Part shown: positions 6,981 to 8,239 of the stretch, piece after piece | Numbering within the stretch: the stretch's first letter is position 1 | How the letters are laid out: each line of letters starts with the position of its first letter | From: Candidatus Cloacimonadota bacterium | GTDB lineage: Bacteria > Cloacimonadota > Cloacimonadia > Cloacimonadales > JAJBBL01 | Direction of reading: 5' to 3' | Length of the DNA stretch: 8,239 nucleotides | Assembly (NCBI GenBank): GCA_020532365.1 | Contig: JAJBBL010000048.1 | Coordinates: forward strand, 1 to 8,239 | Notes under the pieces: generated by a model | Databases searched by the model: none | Told to the model about the DNA's origin: nothing | The model's input: the letters and a program-made list of their open reading frames with translations, nothing else | Made by a program: the position numbers and the translations under genes

Positions 6981-7035
6981 AAACTCCAAGGCAGAAAAGC
7001 ACAGGTAACCCCTGTGCTATACTCCTATGGAGTTT
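6981..7035 (+). other. Nested two-stem RNA structure between rpsT and ftsY
   Basis: An outer 8-bp perfect stem, AAACTCCA (6981-6988) with TGGAGTTT (7028-7035), encloses an inner 8-bp perfect stem, AGCACAGG (6998-7005) with CCTGTGCT (7011-7018), around a 5-nt loop. A second copy of ACTCC at 7021-7025 can also pair with GGAGT (7029-7033) to form a small competing hairpin. The element could end or attenuate the rpsT transcript, be a leader element of ftsY, or be processed as a small RNA. The downstream CGCCCCTCTTTT is only a weak U-tract. It lacks the GGAAG domain of SRP RNA and does not match a riboswitch I know. Confidence 0.55.
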
Positions 7036-7081
7036 CGCCCCTCTTTTGTCTGAACTTTATACCTAACTACATTAAATAACA

Positions 7082-7086
7082 GAGGT
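7082..7086 (+). promoter_or_regulatory. Ribosome binding site of ftsY, possibly occluded by a hairpin
   Basis: GAGGT lies 7 nt before ATG 7094 and fixes the ftsY start. The surrounding AGGTAT (7083-7088) is the exact complement of ATACCT at 7059-7064, so a 6-bp stem with an 18-nt loop could mask the site. Confidence 0.7.
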
Positions 7087-7093
7087 ATTCCTG

Positions 7094-8020
7094 ATGAGAA
7101 GAATTGTTGAGAATTTGAGAGTTAAGCTCGCTAAAACGAGAAATGGATTTGTAGCGAAAGTAGCTGAAGCTCTAAAGCTCCGTCAAACTGTTGACGAAGA
7201 ATTAATGGATGAATTAGAAGAAATCTTGATCCAGTCAGACGTAGGTTTCGAAGTATCCGAGTATATTATCGATGAGTTACGCGACAAGATTAGAATAGAT
7301 AAAATTACCGACACTAACAATGTGATGCAGGCTCTGAAAGAGATAGTGAGCAAGATTTTGCAAGACGAAGAGGAGACTTCCATAGAAGCTCAAAAGAATC
7401 AAAAATCACCACAAGTCTGGATGATTATCGGCGTTAACGGAGTTGGGAAAACTACCACTATCGGTAAACTGGCGAAGCGCTTCAAACAAGAAGGAAAAAG
7501 TGTTATGCTTATCGCGGCCGATACGTTCCGAGCCGCCGCTATCGAACAGCTCGAAGTCTGGTCTGAACGTGCAGGGGTGATACTCCTTAAACAACAGCAC
7601 GGTTCTGACCCCTCATCCGTAATTTATGATGGCATTACCTCTGCCGTGAATCGTAAAATTGATATCGTACTGATCGATACCGCTGGTAGATTGCATAATA
7701 AAGTTAACCTTATGAACGAGCTGAGTAAAATGAAAAGAACTATTCAAAAGGTCATCCCTACTGCACCGGACGAGACTTTTTTAGTGGTGGACGCCTCTAC
7801 TGGCCAAAACGCTATCTCACAGACCAAACTCTTCAACGAAATAGCAGAGTTAACCGGTATCATTCTGACTAAATTAGATGGCACTGCAAAAGGTGGAATA
7901 GTTATCAGTATCAAACATCAATTCTCCATACCGGTCAGAATGATCGGGGTCGGCGAGGGGATTGATGACTTGCAAGACTTCGATAGTGAAGCGTTCGCTG
8001 AAGCACTTTTTAGCGAATAA
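7094..8020 (+). CDS. ftsY: Signal recognition particle receptor FtsY
   Basis: A 308-residue SRP GTPase that docks SRP-ribosome complexes at the inner membrane for co-translational insertion of membrane proteins. Residues about 1-95 form the helical N domain (LEEILIQSDVGF at 41-52). The G domain follows with all GTPase motifs: G1 GVNGVGKTTT (113-122), DTFRAAAIEQL (143-153) of the SRP-specific insertion, G3 DTAGR (195-199), G4 TKLDGTAKGG (259-268) and the closing GVGEGIDDLQDF (285-296). The GVNGVGKTT form and the short N-terminus separate it from Ffh, and the methionine-rich M domain is absent. There is no long acidic A domain, so membrane contact probably relies on the basic N-terminal helix (MRRIVENLRVKLAKTR). 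The start is supported by GAGGT 7 nt upstream. The tatD-like gene follows 12 nt after the stop, probably in the same operon. Confidence 0.97.
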   Translation: MRRIVENLRVKLAKTRNGFVAKVAEALKLRQTVDEELMDELEEILIQSDVGFEVSEYIIDELRDKIRIDKITDTNNVMQALKEIVSKILQDEEETSIEAQKNQKSPQVWMIIGVNGVGKTTTIGKLAKRFKQEGKSVMLIAADTFRAAAIEQLEVWSERAGVILLKQQHGSDPSSVIYDGITSAVNRKIDIVLIDTAGRLHNKVNLMNELSKMKRTIQKVIPTAPDETFLVVDASTGQNAISQTKLFNEIAELTGIILTKLDGTAKGGIVISIKHQFSIPVRMIGVGEGIDDLQDFDSEAFAEALFSE

Positions 8021-8032
8021 AGGGGAGAAGAG

Positions 8033-8239
8033 ATGAAGTACTTTGAAACACACTGTCACCTCGATTTTAACGACTATAGAAAAGATTTAGATGAGGTGAT
8101 TAAGCGCTCTATGAAACAGGGGGTTGAGTACTTTGTTAATATAGGGGTGGATGAGCTTAGTATTAAGAATAGCATTCGTCTGGCTGAAAAATACCCTCAG
8201 TTTTATGCCACTGTTGGCTTTCACCCAAACGACGCTAAA
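8033..8239 (+). CDS. tatD: TatD-family metal-dependent hydrolase (N-terminal part)
   Basis: The first 69 codons of a gene that continues past the window edge. The N-terminus MKYFETHCHLDF carries the HxH metal ligands (H7, H9) of TatD-family TIM-barrel hydrolases, and VGFHPNDA at 61-68 matches the family's conserved GxHPH/N region, with H64. Family members are metal-dependent DNases with 3'-5' exonuclease activity linked to DNA repair; several paralogues (TatD, YcfH, YjjV) exist in bacteria, so the exact one is open. ATG 8033 is preceded by AGGGG with 7-nt spacing, 12 nt after the ftsY stop, so the gene is probably co-transcribed with ftsY. About 190 residues of a normal 250-260-residue protein are missing from the window. 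Confidence 0.92.
   Translation, partial: MKYFETHCHLDFNDYRKDLDEVIKRSMKQGVEYFVNIGVDELSIKNSIRLAEKYPQFYATVGFHPNDAK

Noticed and set aside
6981..7035. Small SRP RNA or c-di-GMP (GEMM) riboswitch next to ftsY
   Set aside because: The 'CCAAGGCAG' and 'GCACAGG' strings look tempting. However, the SRP GGAAG-type tip and the GEMM GACGCAAAGCC segment are both absent, and the element is too short.

Overview
The window is ordinary-looking bacterial chromosome: dense genes, short spacers, Shine-Dalgarno-led starts and moderate AT content. Several proteins resemble those of the FCB group (Bacteroidota, Cloacimonadota and relatives). The GlmM-type mutase carries DPDVDRL and GEGNGGVI rather than the classical proteobacterial motifs. 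The MCE-protein tail is of the 'LLIDIKKNP' type. There is a peptidase-MA/PD40-propeller/outer-membrane-barrel protein, which points to a diderm. I cannot place it more finely from sequence alone.

Layout. (1) 1-4494, plus strand: the last 33 codons of an MCE/MlaD-like lipid-transport protein, overlapping by one base a 1009-residue envelope protein. That protein has a signal peptide, a HELTH zinc peptidase domain, a six-blade PD40 propeller and an Omp85-like barrel. It is followed by a glmM-type phosphohexomutase. Together these look like an envelope-building transcription unit. (2) 4499-6299, minus strand: two multi-pass carriers in one unit, a DMT/EamA transporter with a TTG start and an AEC-family transporter 4 nt after it. 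Their 3' end meets glmM tail to tail with a 4-nt gap. (3) 6300-6678: a 379-nt spacer. It holds the probable rpsT promoter, a small inverted repeat, and on the minus strand what may be a small one-helix membrane protein gene interrupted by a frameshift at a 7-A run. (4) 6679-8239, plus strand: rpsT (ribosomal protein S20), a structured 136-nt spacer, ftsY (SRP receptor GTPase), and the first 69 codons of a TatD-family metal-dependent hydrolase that runs off the window.

Functionally the left block concerns the cell envelope (lipid trafficking, an outer-membrane barrel, amino-sugar precursor synthesis). The inverted pair probably moves small metabolites. The right block is translation and protein-targeting housekeeping. 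No phage, insertion sequence, CRISPR, rRNA or tRNA was seen. The parts most worth checking are the MCE-to-barrel gene coupling, the interrupted small ORF, and the hairpins in front of ftsY.
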